Shown here one piece after another: positions 27,399 through 38,571 of a stretch of DNA of 64,000 nt (its first letter is position 1; each line of letters starts with the position of its first letter). This stretch comes from Comamonas terrigena NBRC 13299 (lineage in GTDB: Bacteria > Pseudomonadota > Gammaproteobacteria > Burkholderiales > Burkholderiaceae_C). The position numbers were made by a program, and so were the translations under genes. The notes beneath the pieces were generated by a model, which was given only the letters and a program-made list of their open reading frames with translations, was not told the origin of the DNA and searched no databases. Location: contig NZ_AP019749.1 of NCBI RefSeq assembly GCF_006740045.1, forward strand, positions 3,925,001 to 3,989,000, given 5' to 3'.

Positions 27399-29341
27399 TC
27401 GGCTCCTTCCAGCTCGTGGCCGGCATCGCGGGCCAGCTGGCGCACGGACTCGACGAACACCTCGGCACGGTGGGCATAGTCACGGAACATGTCCATGCTG
27501 GCGCACGCGGGCGACATCAGCACGGCATCGCCGGCCTGCGCCTGGGCCGTGGCCTGGCGCACGGCGGCCTCCATGCTGTCGGCATCCGACAGCGGCACCC
27601 CTTCGCCGGCCAGCGCCGCACGGATCTGCGGCGCATCGCGGCCGATCAGCACCACGGCACGCACATAGCGCGACACCGGCGCTGCCAGCGGCGAAAAATC
27701 CTGGCCTTTGCCCAGACCGCCCAGAATCAGCACGATGCGGCGGTCGGCCCCCAGGCCGGTCAGCGCTGCCACCGTGGCACCCACATTGGTGCCCTTGCTG
27801 TCGTCGAAATACTCGATACCGCCCACCATGCCGATGGGCTGGACGCGGTGGGGCTCTCCCCGGTATTCCCGCAGGCCATAGAGCATCGGGGCCAGCGCGC
27901 AGCCTGCGCCCTGGGCCAAGGCCAGCGCAGCCAGCGCGTTGGTGGCGTTGTGGCGGCCACGGATACGCAGCGCATCGGCCGGCAGCAGGCGCTGGATAAA
28001 CAAATCATCCTGCAGATCGCGCGAGCGGCGACCGACTTCGTCGGATTCCATGGCCCGCACCAGCCAGGCCATGCCGCCCACCACTTCGATACCGAAGTCC
28101 CCGGGGCTGCGCGGCATGTCGGCGCCGAACGTGACATGGGCGCGCAGCTGCGGCTTTTGCAGCTTGACCTTGACCGGTGGCGGCAGCATGTCCATCACCG
28201 TGCGGTCTTCGCGGTTGAGCACCATCAGTGCCTTGTCGCCGAAGATGCGCGCCTTGGCAGCTGCATAGGCAGGCATGCCACCATGCCAGTCCAGATGGTC
28301 CTGGGTGATGTTCAGCACCGTGGCCGCCGTGGGCTCGAAGCCCTGCACCCCGTCGAGCTGGAAGCTGGACAACTCCAGCACCCAGGCCTGCGGCAGGTCC
28401 TGCGCATCGATACGTGCCGACAGCGTGTCCAGCAGCGAAGGGCCGATGTTGCCGGCCACACCCACCGTCAGGCCGGCATGCTCCAGCAACTGGCCGGTCA
28501 ACGAGGTGACGGTGGTCTTGCCGTTGGTGCCGGTGATGGCCAGCACCTTGGGCGCATAGCCATGGGCCTGGGCCAGGCCCTTCAGCGCCATGGCAAACAG
28601 ATCCAGCTCGCCGCCCACCGGCAGACCGATGGCGCGCGCAGCGTCAAAGACTGCGGCCACGGTCTCGGGGCTCAGGCCCGGGGAACGGTAGACCGCGGTC
28701 AGGTTCTGGCCGTCCACCAAAGCGGCCGTGAAGTCACCGGCCACAAAGCGCACGCCGGGCAGCTCGGTCTGCAGGGTGGGCAGATGGGGCGGGGCTGCAC
28801 GCGTGTCGGCCACCGTCACCTCGGCACCGGCACGTATGCACCAGCGCGCCATGGCGATGCCCGAAATCCCCAGCCCCAGCACCAGCACGCGCTGGCCCTG
28901 CAGGTGCTGCGTCTGGCCCTGCGGCCACAGCGCCGGCACCGGGGGCAGCTCCACCACGGGCTCCTGCTCGGCGGCGGCCTGCACTGCCGTGACCTCGCTG
29001 TCGGCCGCATCGGAGATGCTCGGGTCGGCAAAGATCTGGGCCACGAAGGCCGCCGCATCCTTGGCGGCGCTCAGCGTGGAAATATCCGGCACCGGCTCCA
29101 CCGCGGGCGGCGCAGCGGGCACTTCGACCGTATCCAGCGCGGGGGCAATGTCCTCCGCAGCACTGGTGTCGGCATCGGCGGCAGCGCGCTCTGACACGGC
29201 TTCGGAGCCTGCCACATCAACTACAGCGTCAACGCCCAATGTATCTGTGTCCGCCGGATTCACCGGCACGGGCAGGCGCTCCCCTTCCAGCGCCTCGGGC
29301 GTGGGAGGGGTGACGGGTGGCTGGAGGTCGTGGTCTGCCAT
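27395..29341 (-). CDS. murD: UDP-MurNAc-L-Ala--D-glutamate ligase with long N-terminal extension
   Basis: The catalytic Mur ligase occupies residues from about 145 on: [17 protein letters not shown] (Rossmann), [22 protein letters not shown] (ATP loop) and [17 protein letters not shown]. The protein adds D-Glu to UDP-MurNAc-L-Ala. At 648 aa it is roughly 150-200 aa longer than usual MurD. The extra N-terminus is Ala/Pro/Asp/Glu/Val-rich, low in complexity and probably disordered. The start is supported by GAGGTG 6 nt upstream, inside the end of mraY. An unrecognised later start is possible but none has a good site. Confidence 0.93.
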   Translation of the reverse strand: MADHDLQPPVTPPTPEALEGERLPVPVNPADTDTLGVDAVVDVAGSEAVSERAAADADTSAAEDIAPALDTVEVPAAPPAVEPVPDISTLSAAKDAAAFVAQIFADPSISDAADSEVTAVQAAAEQEPVVELPPVPALWPQGQTQHLQGQRVLVLGLGISGIAMARWCIRAGAEVTVADTRAAPPHLPTLQTELPGVRFVAGDFTAALVDGQNLTAVYRSPGLSPETVAAVFDAARAIGLPVGGELDLFAMALKGLAQAHGYAPKVLAITGTNGKTTVTSLTGQLLEHAGLTVGVAGNIGPSLLDTLSARIDAQDLPQAWVLELSSFQLDGVQGFEPTAATVLNITQDHLDWHGGMPAYAAAKARIFGDKALMVLNREDRTVMDMLPPPVKVKLQKPQLRAHVTFGADMPRSPGDFGIEVVGGMAWLVRAMESDEVGRRSRDLQDDLFIQRLLPADALRIRGRHNATNALAALALAQGAGCALAPMLYGLREYRGEPHRVQPIGMVGGIEYFDDSKGTNVGATVAALTGLGADRRIVLILGGLGKGQDFSPLAAPVSRYVRAVVLIGRDAPQIRAALAGEGVPLSDADSMEAAVRQATAQAQAGDAVLMSPACASMDMFRDYAHRAEVFVESVRQLARDAGHELEGAE

Positions 29342-29346
29342 GGCTG

Positions 29347-30525
29347 TCACCTCAGCTTCAGCGTGGACAGGCCGATCAGGCACAGCAGCATGGTGATGAT
29401 CCAGAAACGGATCACCACCTGCGTCTCTTTCCAGCCACTCTTTTCGAAGTGGTGGTGCAAGGGGGCCATCTTCAGCAGACGGCGGCCTTCGCCATAGCGC
29501 TTCTTGGTGTACTTGAAGTACGTCACCTGCAGCATCACCGACACGGCCTCGGCCACGAAGATGCCGCCCATGATGGCCAGCACGATTTCCTGGCGCACGA
29601 TCACCGCAATGGTGCCCAGGGCTGCGCCCAGGGCCAGCGCCCCCACATCGCCCATGAAGATCTGGGCCGGGTGGGCGTTGAACCACAGAAAGGCCAGACC
29701 CGCACCCGCCATGGCGCCGCAGAAGATCATCAGCTCGCCGGTACCGGGAATGCTGGGGAAATGCAGGTACTTGGCATAGCTGGCATTGCCGGTCACATAG
29801 GCAAAAATGCCCAGCGCCGTGCCCACCATGATCACCGGCATGATGGCTAGGCCATCCAGGCCGTCGGTGAGGTTGACCGCATTGCTGGCGCCCACGATGA
29901 CCAGATAGGTCATCACCACAAAGCCCAGCACGCCCAGCGGATAGCTGATTTCCTTGAAGAAAGGCACTTGCAGACCGGCCTTGGGCGGCAGGTCCAGCGA
30001 GAAGCCGGACTGCACCCAGGTGATGAACAGCTCCAGCACGCGGCCGTTGGAATTCTCGGAAATGCTGAACACCAGGTACAGCGCGGCCACCAGACCGATG
30101 ACCGACTGCCAGAAGTACTTTTCGCCCGAACGCATGCCTTCGGGATCCTTGTTGACCACCTTGCGCCAGTCATCCACCCAGCCGATGGCACCAAAGCCCA
30201 AGGTCACCAGCAGCACGATCCAGACAAAGCGGTTCGACAGATCGAACCACAGCAGGGTGGAGACCGAAATCGCAAACAGGATCAGCACACCCCCCATGGT
30301 GGGCGTGCCGTTCTTGACCAGATGGGTCTGCATGGCATAGCCACGCACCGGCTGGCCCACCTTCAGGGCCGTGAGCATGCGGATGGCCTTGGGGCCGATC
30401 CACAGGCCGATCAGCAGCGCCGTCAGCGCCGCCATCACCGCACGGAACGTGATGTACTGCACCACGCGCAAAAACGTCAGGTCCGGAAACAGATCCTGCA
30501 ACCACTGGGCGAGTATCAGCAGCAT
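29347..30525 (-). CDS. mraY: phospho-MurNAc-pentapeptide transferase
   Basis: A 392-aa integral membrane enzyme that makes lipid I from UDP-MurNAc-pentapeptide and undecaprenyl phosphate. [16 protein letters not shown] is the substrate loop near residue 70, [17 protein letters not shown] holds catalytic aspartates, and [14 protein letters not shown] and [21 protein letters not shown] are later signatures. Ten spans are expected. The start lies inside the end of murF (10-bp overlap). Confidence 0.97.
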   Translation of the reverse strand: MLLILAQWLQDLFPDLTFLRVVQYITFRAVMAALTALLIGLWIGPKAIRMLTALKVGQPVRGYAMQTHLVKNGTPTMGGVLILFAISVSTLLWFDLSNRFVWIVLLVTLGFGAIGWVDDWRKVVNKDPEGMRSGEKYFWQSVIGLVAALYLVFSISENSNGRVLELFITWVQSGFSLDLPPKAGLQVPFFKEISYPLGVLGFVVMTYLVIVGASNAVNLTDGLDGLAIMPVIMVGTALGIFAYVTGNASYAKYLHFPSIPGTGELMIFCGAMAGAGLAFLWFNAHPAQIFMGDVGALALGAALGTIAVIVRQEIVLAIMGGIFVAEAVSVMLQVTYFKYTKKRYGEGRRLLKMAPLHHHFEKSGWKETQVVIRFWIITMLLCLIGLSTLKLR

Positions 30526-31913
30526 GCTGCGCCCCCTTCCTGGGCAGACTCCAGCGCCTGCACCACCTCTTCCATCTTCATGCTTCGCGAACCCTTGACC
30601 AGCACGCTGCCCGCCTGGGGCAGCAATGCCAGGACTGCTTCATTCAATGCAGCCTTGTCTGAAAAATGACGGCCCGTGTCACCACAGGCCTGCACGGCGT
30701 GCTGCATCAGCGCACCGTATGCCAACACATGCTCGATCCCGGCCGCATGCGCAGCCGCACCGATCTCGGCATGGAACTGCGGGCCTTGCGTACCCACTTC
30801 GCCCATGTCACCCAGCACCAGCACACGCGGCGCCGGCAATTCGGCCAGTACCGCAATCGCGGCCTGCATCGAATCGGGGTTGGCATTGTAGGTATCGTCC
30901 ACCAAAGCCACGCTGCGGCCATGGACCTGCAAGGCGGCCGAACGCGAGCGTCCCTTCACCGGGCGGAAGGCATTCAGCCCTTCCCCGATGGCCTGTAGAG
31001 GCACCCCCGCAGCCAGTGCACAGGCCGCAGCGGCCTGGGCATTGCGCACGTTGTGGCGCCCGGCAATGTGCAGCTGGCAAGCCACGGCACCTGCCGGCGT
31101 CTGCAACTGGACCTGCCATGCGCCACCTTGCCACTGCGCGGTGGTGCAGCGCACATCGGCGCCTTCGCCACCGAAGGTCAGCTGACGGCGGTTCCCCGCC
31201 AGCGCGCGCCACAGCGCGGTGAATTCTTCGTCCGCAGGGAACACCGCCACGCCATCAGCCGGCAGGAAGGCAAACACGCTGCCGTTCTCTTCGGCCACCG
31301 CCTGCACGGTGTGCATGAATTCCTGGTGCTCGCGCTGGGCGTTGTTCACCAAGGCCACGGTGGGCTGGGCAATGCGCGCCAGCTCGGCAATCTCGCCGGG
31401 GTGGTTCATGCCCAGCTCCACCACGCCCAGGCGGTGCTGCGCCTGCAGACGCAGCAGGGTCAGCGGCACGCCGATGGCGTTGTTGAAGTTGCCCTGCGTG
31501 GCAAAAGCCGCCTCACCGGCGGCGGCACGCAGGATGCTGGCCACCATCTGGGTGACCGTGGTCTTGCCGTTGCTGCCCGTGATGGCCACCAGCGGCAGAC
31601 CGAACTGCGCCCGCCAGCCGGCCGCAATGTCGCCCAGCGCCAGGGTGCTGTCGGCCACTTCGATACCGGCCAGCCCGGCGGCCTCCAGACCACGGTGGGC
31701 CACGGCGGCCACGGTGCCGGCAGCCCGGGCCTGTGGCAGAAAATCGTTGGCGTCCATGCGCTCGCCTTTGAGCGCCACAAACAGGTCACCGGCCTGCAGC
31801 TGGCGCGTGTCGGTGCACACGCGCTGCAGGGGCGTGGCGCCATCGCCCACCAGCCGCGCTGCGGGCTGGGAGCGCTGGATCCACACCAGTGCCTGTTGCA
31901 ATGTCATCATCAC
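30516..31913 (-). CDS. murF: UDP-MurNAc-tripeptide--D-Ala-D-Ala ligase
   Basis: A 465-aa Mur ligase adding the dipeptide made by Ddl[27 protein letters not shown] is the N-terminal uracil-binding part, [18 protein letters not shown] is the ATP loop near 114, and [19 protein letters not shown] is the MurF-specific block. Three ATGs in tandem start the gene; the first overlaps the murE stop. Confidence 0.97.
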   Translation of the reverse strand: MMMTLQQALVWIQRSQPAARLVGDGATPLQRVCTDTRQLQAGDLFVALKGERMDANDFLPQARAAGTVAAVAHRGLEAAGLAGIEVADSTLALGDIAAGWRAQFGLPLVAITGSNGKTTVTQMVASILRAAAGEAAFATQGNFNNAIGVPLTLLRLQAQHRLGVVELGMNHPGEIAELARIAQPTVALVNNAQREHQEFMHTVQAVAEENGSVFAFLPADGVAVFPADEEFTALWRALAGNRRQLTFGGEGADVRCTTAQWQGGAWQVQLQTPAGAVACQLHIAGRHNVRNAQAAAACALAAGVPLQAIGEGLNAFRPVKGRSRSAALQVHGRSVALVDDTYNANPDSMQAAIAVLAELPAPRVLVLGDMGEVGTQGPQFHAEIGAAAHAAGIEHVLAYGALMQHAVQACGDTGRHFSDKAALNEAVLALLPQAGSVLVKGSRSMKMEEVVQALESAQEGGAACC

Positions 31914-33406
31914 TTTGCTTGTCCTTCGCGGGCCGCCAGCGCACGCTGCGCCTCGGCCATGTCCGAGAACGGGCGCTTGACGCCCATCACTTCCTGGTAA
32001 TCCTCATGGCCCTTGCCGGCCAGCAGCACCACGTCCTGGGGCGCCGCCTGGGCAATGGCCTGGGCAATGGCCGCGGCCCGGTCCACCTGGATCAGGGCAC
32101 CGGGCTGCATGCCCGCCACAATCTGCTGCACGATGGCCTCGGGCACTTCGCCGCGCGGGTTGTCGCTGGTCACCAGCACCTGGTCGGCCCGGCGCTGGGC
32201 GGCCTGCCCCATCAACGGGCGCTTGCTGGCATCCCGGTTGCCGCCGCAGCCGAACACGCACCACAGCCGGCCACCACGCTCCTGCGCCACCGGCTGCAAG
32301 GCCGTCAAGGCCTGCTCCAGTGCATCGGGGGTGTGGGCATAGTCCACCGCCACCAGCGGCTGACCAGGCTGGGCAATCTGCTGCATGCGGCCGGGCACCG
32401 GCTCCAGGTGCGCACAGGCCTGCACGGCCTGCGCCAGCGGCATGCCCAGGCTGCGCAAGGTGGCGATCACGCCCAGCAGGTTGCTGATGTTGTAGTGGCC
32501 CACCACCCGGGTCTGCAGCGGCACTGCGGCATCGCCTTCGACCACGGTGAAGCGCAGCCCTTCGCGGCCGTGGCCTATGTCCCGCGCCCACAGGCGTGCG
32601 GGCTGGCGGATGGACAGCGTCCAGACCTCCAGGCCCTCTTGTGTCTGCAGCTGCTGCGCCAGGGTGGCGCCATGGGCATCGTCGATATTGACCACGGCGG
32701 TCTGCAAGCCGTTCCAGCGGAACAGGCGGGTCTTGGCAGCCCAGTAGGCCTCCATGCTGCCGTGGTAGTCCAGGTGGTCCTGGGTGAAATTGGTGAAGAC
32801 CGCGCAGCGGATGCGTGTGCCATCCAAGCGGTGCTCTTCGATGCCGATGGATGACGCCTCGATCGCACAGGCGGCCAGCCCCTGGTCCACATAACCGCGG
32901 AACGCCTCTTGCAGGCAGACCGGGTCGGGGGTGGTCATGCCGGTGCTGACCAGCGCCGGCGGCACGCCAATGCCCAGCGTGCCGACCAGGGCGCAGCCGG
33001 TGCGCTGGTGCATCGGCCAGGCCGAGAGTGCATGGGCCAGCCACCAGGCGGTGGAAGTCTTGCCATTGGTGCCGGTCACGGCCAGCACGGTCAGCGCGTC
33101 CGAGGGACGGTCAAACCACAGGTCGGCGATGTCACCCGTGGCCGCCTTCAGACCGGAAAAGGCCGCGACCGCATCTCCTCGCAGGTCAAAGGCGTCGGCG
33201 CCCTCCAGCTCCACCAGGCAGGCTGCAGCGCCGCGTTCCAGGGCCGATGCCACATAGGCCCGACCATCGGTCACGCCGCCGGGCCAGGCGATGAACCCGT
33301 CACCGGGCTGCACCTGGCGGCTGTCGGTGCGCAAGGCCCCGGTCACGCGGCTGCGCAGCCAGCGCACGGCATCCTGCGGTGTGGCGAGTGTGTGCAGCGT
33401 GCTCAC
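31910..33406 (-). CDS. murE: UDP-MurNAc-tripeptide synthetase, meso-DAP adding
   Basis: A 498-aa Mur ligase. VTGTNGKTSTAWWLAHAL is the ATP loop, NFTQDHLDYHGSMEAYWAAK is the carbamylated-Lys region, and VTSDNPRGEVPEAIV contains DNPR, the motif that selects meso-diaminopimelate over lysine. That agrees with a Gram-negative wall and with dapF in the window. The start is GTG, overlapping the ftsI stop as GTGA. Confidence 0.97.
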   Translation of the reverse strand: MSTLHTLATPQDAVRWLRSRVTGALRTDSRQVQPGDGFIAWPGGVTDGRAYVASALERGAAACLVELEGADAFDLRGDAVAAFSGLKAATGDIADLWFDRPSDALTVLAVTGTNGKTSTAWWLAHALSAWPMHQRTGCALVGTLGIGVPPALVSTGMTTPDPVCLQEAFRGYVDQGLAACAIEASSIGIEEHRLDGTRIRCAVFTNFTQDHLDYHGSMEAYWAAKTRLFRWNGLQTAVVNIDDAHGATLAQQLQTQEGLEVWTLSIRQPARLWARDIGHGREGLRFTVVEGDAAVPLQTRVVGHYNISNLLGVIATLRSLGMPLAQAVQACAHLEPVPGRMQQIAQPGQPLVAVDYAHTPDALEQALTALQPVAQERGGRLWCVFGCGGNRDASKRPLMGQAAQRRADQVLVTSDNPRGEVPEAIVQQIVAGMQPGALIQVDRAAAIAQAIAQAAPQDVVLLAGKGHEDYQEVMGVKRPFSDMAEAQRALAAREGQAK

Positions 33407-35151
33407 AGCGACTCCTCCACCGGGTTGGCCACAATCTGGGGCTGCACGGCCATATCGGGGTGCACGCCCATCAAACGCAGCGTCTGCTGCACCACATCGC
33501 TGAATACCGGGGCCGCCACCGTGCCACCGTAGTAGGTGCCATTCATGGGCTCGTCCACCATCACGGAAACAATCACACGCGGGCTCTCGATCGGCGCCAT
33601 ACCGGCAAACCAGGCGCGGTACTTGCCCGCGGCATAGCCCTTGCCTTCCTGCTTGCGCGCCGTACCCGACTTGCCGCCCACCGAATAGCCCACGGTCTGG
33701 GCACGCTGACCGGTGCCCCCGGGACCGGCGGCCAGCGCCAGCATCTTGCGCACGGAACTGGCCGTGCGCTCCGAAAAAATAGGAACGCCCACAGGGGGGC
33801 GATCGATCTTGAGCATGCTGGCCGGTATCACCTTGCCGTCATTCGAGAACACCGTATAGGCCCGGGTGATCTGCAGCAGACTGGCCGAAAGCCCGTAGCC
33901 GTAGGACATGGTGGCCTGCTCCACAGGCCGCCAGGTCTTGTACGGTCGCAAGCGCCCGCTCTGGGCGCCCGGGAAGGAAATCTGGGGCTTCTGGCCGAAG
34001 CCCAGGGCCGAATAGGTTTCCCACATTTCCTGCGCCGTGAGCTGCTGGGAAATCTTGGTCGTGCCCACGTTGCTGGACTTCTGGATCACCCCCTCCACCG
34101 TCAGCACCCCATAGTTGTGGGTGTCGGAGATGGTCGAGCCGGTCACGTTGATGCGACCGGGCGTGGTGTCCACGATGGTGCTGGGCTTGAACTTGCCGCT
34201 CTGCAGCGCCACGCCCACGGTGATGGGCTTCATGGTCGAGCCCGGCTCGAACACGTCGGTGATGGCGCGGTTGCGCAGCTGCTCGCCAGTCAGGCGCTTG
34301 CGGTTGCCCGGGTCGTAGCTGGGGTAGTTGGCCAGCGCCAGCAGCTCACCGGTCTTGGCATCCATCACCACCACCGTGCCGGCCTTGGCCTTGTGGGCGA
34401 TGACCTGGTCACGCAGCTTCTGGTAGGCGTAGAACTGGATCTTGCTGTCGATGGACAGCTGGATCTCCCGACCGTCCATGGGCGGAATTTCCTCTCCCAG
34501 GCCTTCGACCACGCGGCCGAAACGGTCCTTGATCACCCGGCGCGAACCCGGCTTGCCCGCCAGATCCTTGTCGAAAGCCAGCTCCATGCCTTCCTGGCCA
34601 TGGTCTTCCACATTGGTAAAGCCCACGATGTGGGCTGCCGACTCGCCTTCGGGGTATTCGCGCTTGTATTCCTTGGTCTGGTAGATGCCCTTGATCCCCA
34701 GTGCCTTGATCTGCTGGCCGACTTCCCAGTCCAGCTGGCGCTTGAGCCAGACAAAGCTCTTGTCGTTGTCCAGCTTGCTCTTGATGGCCGCCAGCGGCAT
34801 GTCCATCAGCCGGGCCAGCTGGGGCAGCTTGGCGCGCACTTCGGCGCTGTCCAGCTCTATATCTTCGGGAATGGCCCAGATGCTGGCCGCCGGCACGCTG
34901 GACGCCAAGATCAGACCATTGCGGTCCAGAATGCGGCCGCGGTTGGCCGGCAACTCCAGCGTGCGCGCGTAACGCACCTCACCCTGGCGCTGGAAAAATT
35001 CGTTGCCGAACACCTGCACATAGGCAGCACGCACGCCCAGGCCGGTGAAGCCCAGCACCATCAAGCCCATGATGAACTTGCTGCGCCACTTGGGCGTCTT
35101 GCTCGCCAGCAGCGGGCTGGAGGTGTAGGTGACGCTGCGGTGCACGCTCAT
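33403..35151 (-). CDS. ftsI: septal peptidoglycan transpeptidase FtsI (PBP3)
   Basis: A 582-aa class B penicillin-binding protein. One N-terminal span (about residues 24-45), then the non-catalytic module with RGRILDRNGLILASSVPA, then the transpeptidase domain with all three motifs: EPGSTMKPI (SxxK, near 310), SSNVGT (SxN) and GGKSGTARK (KSG). It crosslinks septal wall together with FtsW. It overlaps ftsL by 4 bp. Confidence 0.97.
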   Translation of the reverse strand: MSVHRSVTYTSSPLLASKTPKWRSKFIMGLMVLGFTGLGVRAAYVQVFGNEFFQRQGEVRYARTLELPANRGRILDRNGLILASSVPAASIWAIPEDIELDSAEVRAKLPQLARLMDMPLAAIKSKLDNDKSFVWLKRQLDWEVGQQIKALGIKGIYQTKEYKREYPEGESAAHIVGFTNVEDHGQEGMELAFDKDLAGKPGSRRVIKDRFGRVVEGLGEEIPPMDGREIQLSIDSKIQFYAYQKLRDQVIAHKAKAGTVVVMDAKTGELLALANYPSYDPGNRKRLTGEQLRNRAITDVFEPGSTMKPITVGVALQSGKFKPSTIVDTTPGRINVTGSTISDTHNYGVLTVEGVIQKSSNVGTTKISQQLTAQEMWETYSALGFGQKPQISFPGAQSGRLRPYKTWRPVEQATMSYGYGLSASLLQITRAYTVFSNDGKVIPASMLKIDRPPVGVPIFSERTASSVRKMLALAAGPGGTGQRAQTVGYSVGGKSGTARKQEGKGYAAGKYRAWFAGMAPIESPRVIVSVMVDEPMNGTYYGGTVAAPVFSDVVQQTLRLMGVHPDMAVQPQIVANPVEESL

Positions 35152-35429
35152 TGCGCACCTCCGGCAGCCGCCTTGTCTTCCACATACTGGGTGATGGCCG
35201 GTGTGGCACTCTGCATGCTCTGCGCCACCGCCAGGCGCTCGATGCGCAGCGGCGTGGCCTGGGCACGCTTTTCCACCTGCAGGCGCTGGTACTCGGTCAT
35301 CAGCTCGCGCGCGTCATGCTGCGCCCGTTCACGCTCGGTGAACAGGCGGCGCGCCTCGTACTGCGTGTGCACCAGAAACAGTGCACTCGCCACCACGGCC
35401 GCCAGCAGGAGGATATTCAGGCGCAGCAT
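35148..35429 (-). CDS. ftsL: cell division protein FtsL
   Basis: A 93-aa bitopic protein: a membrane span at residues 3-21 (RLNILLLAAVVASALFLVHT) and a periplasmic coiled coil (about 25-65, ERERAQHDARELMTEYQRLQVEK). It forms the FtsQLB complex. Position between rsmH and ftsI is diagnostic because the sequence itself is weakly conserved. Confidence 0.92.
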   Translation of the reverse strand: MLRLNILLLAAVVASALFLVHTQYEARRLFTERERAQHDARELMTEYQRLQVEKRAQATPLRIERLAVAQSMQSATPAITQYVEDKAAAGGAQ

Positions 35430-35484
35430 GCTTCCTCCCGCTGCCAGGCAGCCAGGTGGATGGAAGCAGTGCGCAGCGGCCAGA

Positions 35485-36414
35485 TCATGCAGGCACCTCG
35501 GTGCGCTCGGCCACGCGCATCACGGCGCTGCGTGAACGCGGATTGCCCTCGATTTCCTGTGCGCTGGGCTTGATGCGTTCCAGCGCCTTCAGGCGCATGG
35601 GCTGGGGCGCGGCAAACGGCGCCCTGCGGTCATACACCTCTTTGGAATGCTGGGCGATGAACTGCTTGACGATGCGGTCTTCCAGCGAGTGGAAGCTGAT
35701 CACAGCCAGGCGACCGCCCGGCTGCAGCACCTTCAACGCGGCGGCCAGCGCCTGCTGCAGCTCTTCGAGCTCGGCATTGATGAAAATCCGAAAAGCCTGA
35801 AAGGTCCGCGTGGCAGGGTTCTGGCCTGCCTCCCGTGTGCGGACCGCACCAGCCACGATGCTGGCCAGCTCGGCAGTGGTGGTGAGAGGGCCTTTTTCTG
35901 TGCGCCGAGCAACAATCGCCTTTGCAATGGGCCCAGCAAACCGTTCTTCGCCATAGTCACGTATCACCTCCGCGATCTGGTGCACCTCCGCATCGGCCAG
36001 CCAGTCGGCCACGCTCTGGCCACGGGTGGTGTCCATGCGCATGTCCAGAGGGCCGTCGAAACGGAAGCTGAAACCCCGCTCGGGGCTGTCGATCTGGGGC
36101 GAACTCACGCCCAGGTCCATCAGCACGCCGGCACAGCTGCCTGCGGGCAATTCGTCCAGATGGCGGAAGCCTTCGTGGCGGATGGAAAAACGCGGGTCCG
36201 TGATGCGTGCCGCCTCGGCAATCGCTTCCGGGTCTTTATCGAAAGCGACCAGGCGGCCATCCGGCCCCAGTCGCTGCAAAATCTTGCGGGAATGGCCGCC
36301 ACGGCCAAAAGTCGCATCCACCCACTGACCGGCGGGCGAAGGCCCGGCCGCACCCAGCAGGGCGTCCACGGCTTCGTCCAACAGGACGGTGATGTGTTGG
36401 AGGGGCTGGTTCAA
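35485..36414 (-). CDS. rsmH: 16S rRNA (cytosine1402-N4)-methyltransferase
   Basis: A 309-aa SAM-dependent methyltransferase, formerly Mra[15 protein letters not shown] starts the domain, [16 protein letters not shown] is the SAM loop near residue 33, and [32 protein letters not shown] and [14 protein letters not shown] are strong signatures. It modifies C1402 of 16S rRNA. It begins 12 nt after mraZ. Confidence 0.97.
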   Translation of the reverse strand: MNQPLQHITVLLDEAVDALLGAAGPSPAGQWVDATFGRGGHSRKILQRLGPDGRLVAFDKDPEAIAEAARITDPRFSIRHEGFRHLDELPAGSCAGVLMDLGVSSPQIDSPERGFSFRFDGPLDMRMDTTRGQSVADWLADAEVHQIAEVIRDYGEERFAGPIAKAIVARRTEKGPLTTTAELASIVAGAVRTREAGQNPATRTFQAFRIFINAELEELQQALAAALKVLQPGGRLAVISFHSLEDRIVKQFIAQHSKEVYDRRAPFAAPQPMRLKALERIKPSAQEIEGNPRSRSAVMRVAERTEVPA

Positions 36415-36426
36415 CGCTCGCCCTTT

Positions 36427-36855
36427 TCAAAAAGCAAAATCCTGGAAAACGTTCGGCATGTCGGCCTGCATGGCCTCTGCCTCCTGTGCTTCGTAAGTGG
36501 CGCGGTCCCACAGCTCGAAGTGGTTGCCCATGCCCAGCAACACCACCTCTTTGCTCAGGCCCACGGCCTGGCGCAGCTCGGGTGCCACCAGCACGCGGCC
36601 GGTGCCATCCATGTCCACATCCTGGGCATTGCCCAGAAAGATGCGCTTCCACCACTGCGCGGACATGGGCAGCTCTGCGATGCGTTCGCGGAACTTCAGC
36701 CATTCAGGACGGGGAAACAACATGAGGCAGCCGTGGGGATGCTTGGTGATGGTGATCTGGCCTTCGGCCATGGCCAGGAGGGCGTCACGATGCCGGGTCG
36801 GCACTGAAAGCCGCCCCTTCGCATCCAGACTCAGCGAAGACGCCCCTTGAAACAC
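36427..36855 (-). CDS. mraZ: transcriptional regulator MraZ
   Basis: A 142-aa AbrB-fold protein with two SpoVT/AbrB-like halves: [19 protein letters not shown] at residues 9-27 and [20 protein letters not shown] around 80-98. In E. coli MraZ represses its own dcw promoter through tandem repeats. Likely repeats lie about 60 nt upstream here. This is the first gene of the dcw operon. Confidence 0.95.
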   Translation of the reverse strand: MFQGASSLSLDAKGRLSVPTRHRDALLAMAEGQITITKHPHGCLMLFPRPEWLKFRERIAELPMSAQWWKRIFLGNAQDVDMDGTGRVLVAPELRQAVGLSKEVVLLGMGNHFELWDRATYEAQEAEAMQADMPNVFQDFAF

Positions 36856-36911
36856 GGTTGTTGACCCCGGCTAGGTTGAACCTTGCGACCTCTGCGCCTG
36901 GGCTGCAGAGG

Positions 36912-36945
36912 CAACTTTCACCACTTAATTGCACTTTTTTGCACT
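36912..36945 (-). promoter_or_regulatory. candidate MraZ operator (tandem decamer repeats)
   Basis: Read on the minus strand: AGTGCAAAAA, AGTGCAATTA, AGTGGTGAA, then AGTTG, that is AGTG repeated with about 10-bp steps. Published MraZ sites are tandem AAAGTG- or TGGG-type repeats at the same spacing upstream of mraZ. TTGCTG just upstream could be a weak -35 element whose -10 lies inside the repeats. Confidence 0.55.
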
Positions 36946-37111
36946 GTAGCAGCAAATCCGGTTCTTGCCTCGACGCCTGTCACAAACATTTGCAATGAAA
37001 TCAACAACTTAGGGTGAAGATTTCTATAGCAGATACACAAAAGTCCTTTGTCTACAAGAACTTAGGCGGTAGTGCACAGACAAAGCTTGAGCTCGGGAAT
37101 TAATTGCATTT

Positions 37112-37155
37112 CGCAAACAAAACGCCCCTGCCGTCGCGAGGACCGCAGGGGGCGT
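37112..37155 (-). terminator. intrinsic terminator of hslVU
   Basis: On the minus strand, ACGCCCCCTGC pairs with GCAGGGGCGT, followed by TTTTGTTT, about 20 nt after the hslU stop. It separates the hslVU transcript from the mraZ promoter region. The rest of the 320-bp gap upstream of mraZ (36856-37111) is AT-richer than its surroundings and contains no gene I can support. Confidence 0.8.
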
Positions 37156-37175
37156 GGCGTGCAATCGGGGTCAGA

Positions 37176-38495
37176 TCACAAGATGAAGCGCGACAAATCC
37201 TCGTCCTGGCTGAGCATCTGGAGCCGCTCATCGACGTAGGCGGCGTCGATGGTGATGGTCTGGCCCGCCAGCTTGGCGGCGTCAAAGCTCACCTCGTCCA
37301 GCAGACGTTCCATGACCGTGGACAGGCGGCGGGCCCCGATGTTCTCGGTGCGCTCGTTCACCTGGAAGGCCGTGTGGGCCAGGCGGGTGATGCCTTCGGG
37401 GGTGAACGTCAGTGTCACCCCCTCAGTGGCCAGCAGCGCCTGGTACTGCTTGACCAGCGAGGCATGGGTCTGCGTGAGGATGGCTTCGAAGTCCTGCACC
37501 GACAGCGACGCCAGCTCCACCCGGATGGGAAAGCGCCCCTGCAGCTCCGGAATCAGATCGCTGGGTTTGGACAGGTGGAAGGCGCCCGAGGCGATGAACA
37601 GAATATGGTCGGTCTTGACCATGCCGTACTTGGTAGACACCGTAGTGCCTTCCACCAGCGGCAGCAGATCGCGCTGCACGCCCTGGCGCGACACGTCGGA
37701 GCCGCTGGTTTCCTGGCGCGTGGCCACCTTGTCGATCTCGTCGATGAAGACAATGCCGTTCTGTTCGGCGTTGGCAATGGCGCGGGTCTTGATGTCGTCC
37801 TCATTGACCAGCTTGGCCGCTTCCTCGTCGGTCAGCAGCTTCAAGGCCTCCTGGATGGGCAGCTTGCGCGTCTTGCGTTTTTCCTGGCCCATCTGGCTGA
37901 ACATGCCGCGCAGCTGCTCGGTCATCTCCTCCATGCCCTGGGGGCCCATGATTTCCAGCGCCGGACGGGCTTCGGCCAGATCGATCTCGATCTCCTTGTC
38001 GTCCAGCTCGCCCTGGCGCAGCTTCTTGCGGAACACCTGGCGCGTGGCATTGTCGGCCGGCACGGCATCGTGCGTGCGGGCCTGGGGCAGCAGCACATCC
38101 AGGATGCGTTCTTCGGCAGCATCTTCGGCGCGCACGCGCAACTTCTTGATCTCGGCTTCGCGCGTCTGCTTGACGGCGATTTCAGCCAGATCGCGGATGA
38201 TGGCATCCACGTCCTTGCCCACATAGCCGACTTCGGTGAACTTGGTGGCTTCCACCTTGATGAAAGGCGCATCGGCCAGCTTGGCCAGGCGGCGCGCGAT
38301 CTCGGTCTTGCCCACGCCGGTGGGGCCGATCATCAGGATGTTCTTGGGCGTGATTTCCTGGCGCAGCCCATCGGGCACCTGCTGGCGGCGCCAGCGGTTG
38401 CGCAGCGCAATGGCCACGGCGCGCTTGGCGCCGGGCTGGCCGACGATGTGGTGGTCCAGCTCGGAGACGATTTCCTGCGGGGTCATGGACGACAT
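37176..38495 (-). CDS. hslU: ATP-dependent protease ATPase subunit HslU
   Basis: A 439-aa AAA+ unfoldase that feeds substrates to Hsl[26 protein letters not shown] is the N-terminal signature, [15 protein letters not shown] near residue 56 is Walker [13 protein letters not shown] is Walker B, and [21 protein letters not shown] is sensor 2. The C-terminus DEDLSRFIL fits the tail that docks into HslV. The start MSSMTPQE matches the E. coli MSEMTPRE. Confidence 0.97.
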   Translation of the reverse strand: MSSMTPQEIVSELDHHIVGQPGAKRAVAIALRNRWRRQQVPDGLRQEITPKNILMIGPTGVGKTEIARRLAKLADAPFIKVEATKFTEVGYVGKDVDAIIRDLAEIAVKQTREAEIKKLRVRAEDAAEERILDVLLPQARTHDAVPADNATRQVFRKKLRQGELDDKEIEIDLAEARPALEIMGPQGMEEMTEQLRGMFSQMGQEKRKTRKLPIQEALKLLTDEEAAKLVNEDDIKTRAIANAEQNGIVFIDEIDKVATRQETSGSDVSRQGVQRDLLPLVEGTTVSTKYGMVKTDHILFIASGAFHLSKPSDLIPELQGRFPIRVELASLSVQDFEAILTQTHASLVKQYQALLATEGVTLTFTPEGITRLAHTAFQVNERTENIGARRLSTVMERLLDEVSFDAAKLAGQTITIDAAYVDERLQMLSQDEDLSRFIL

Positions 38496-38571
38496 GGCTT
38501 TAAGACTCAAATGGGCGTCCTGTGCGGCGAGCGCGAGCACAGGGCGCTATCAAAACAATGGAGAAACCGGT

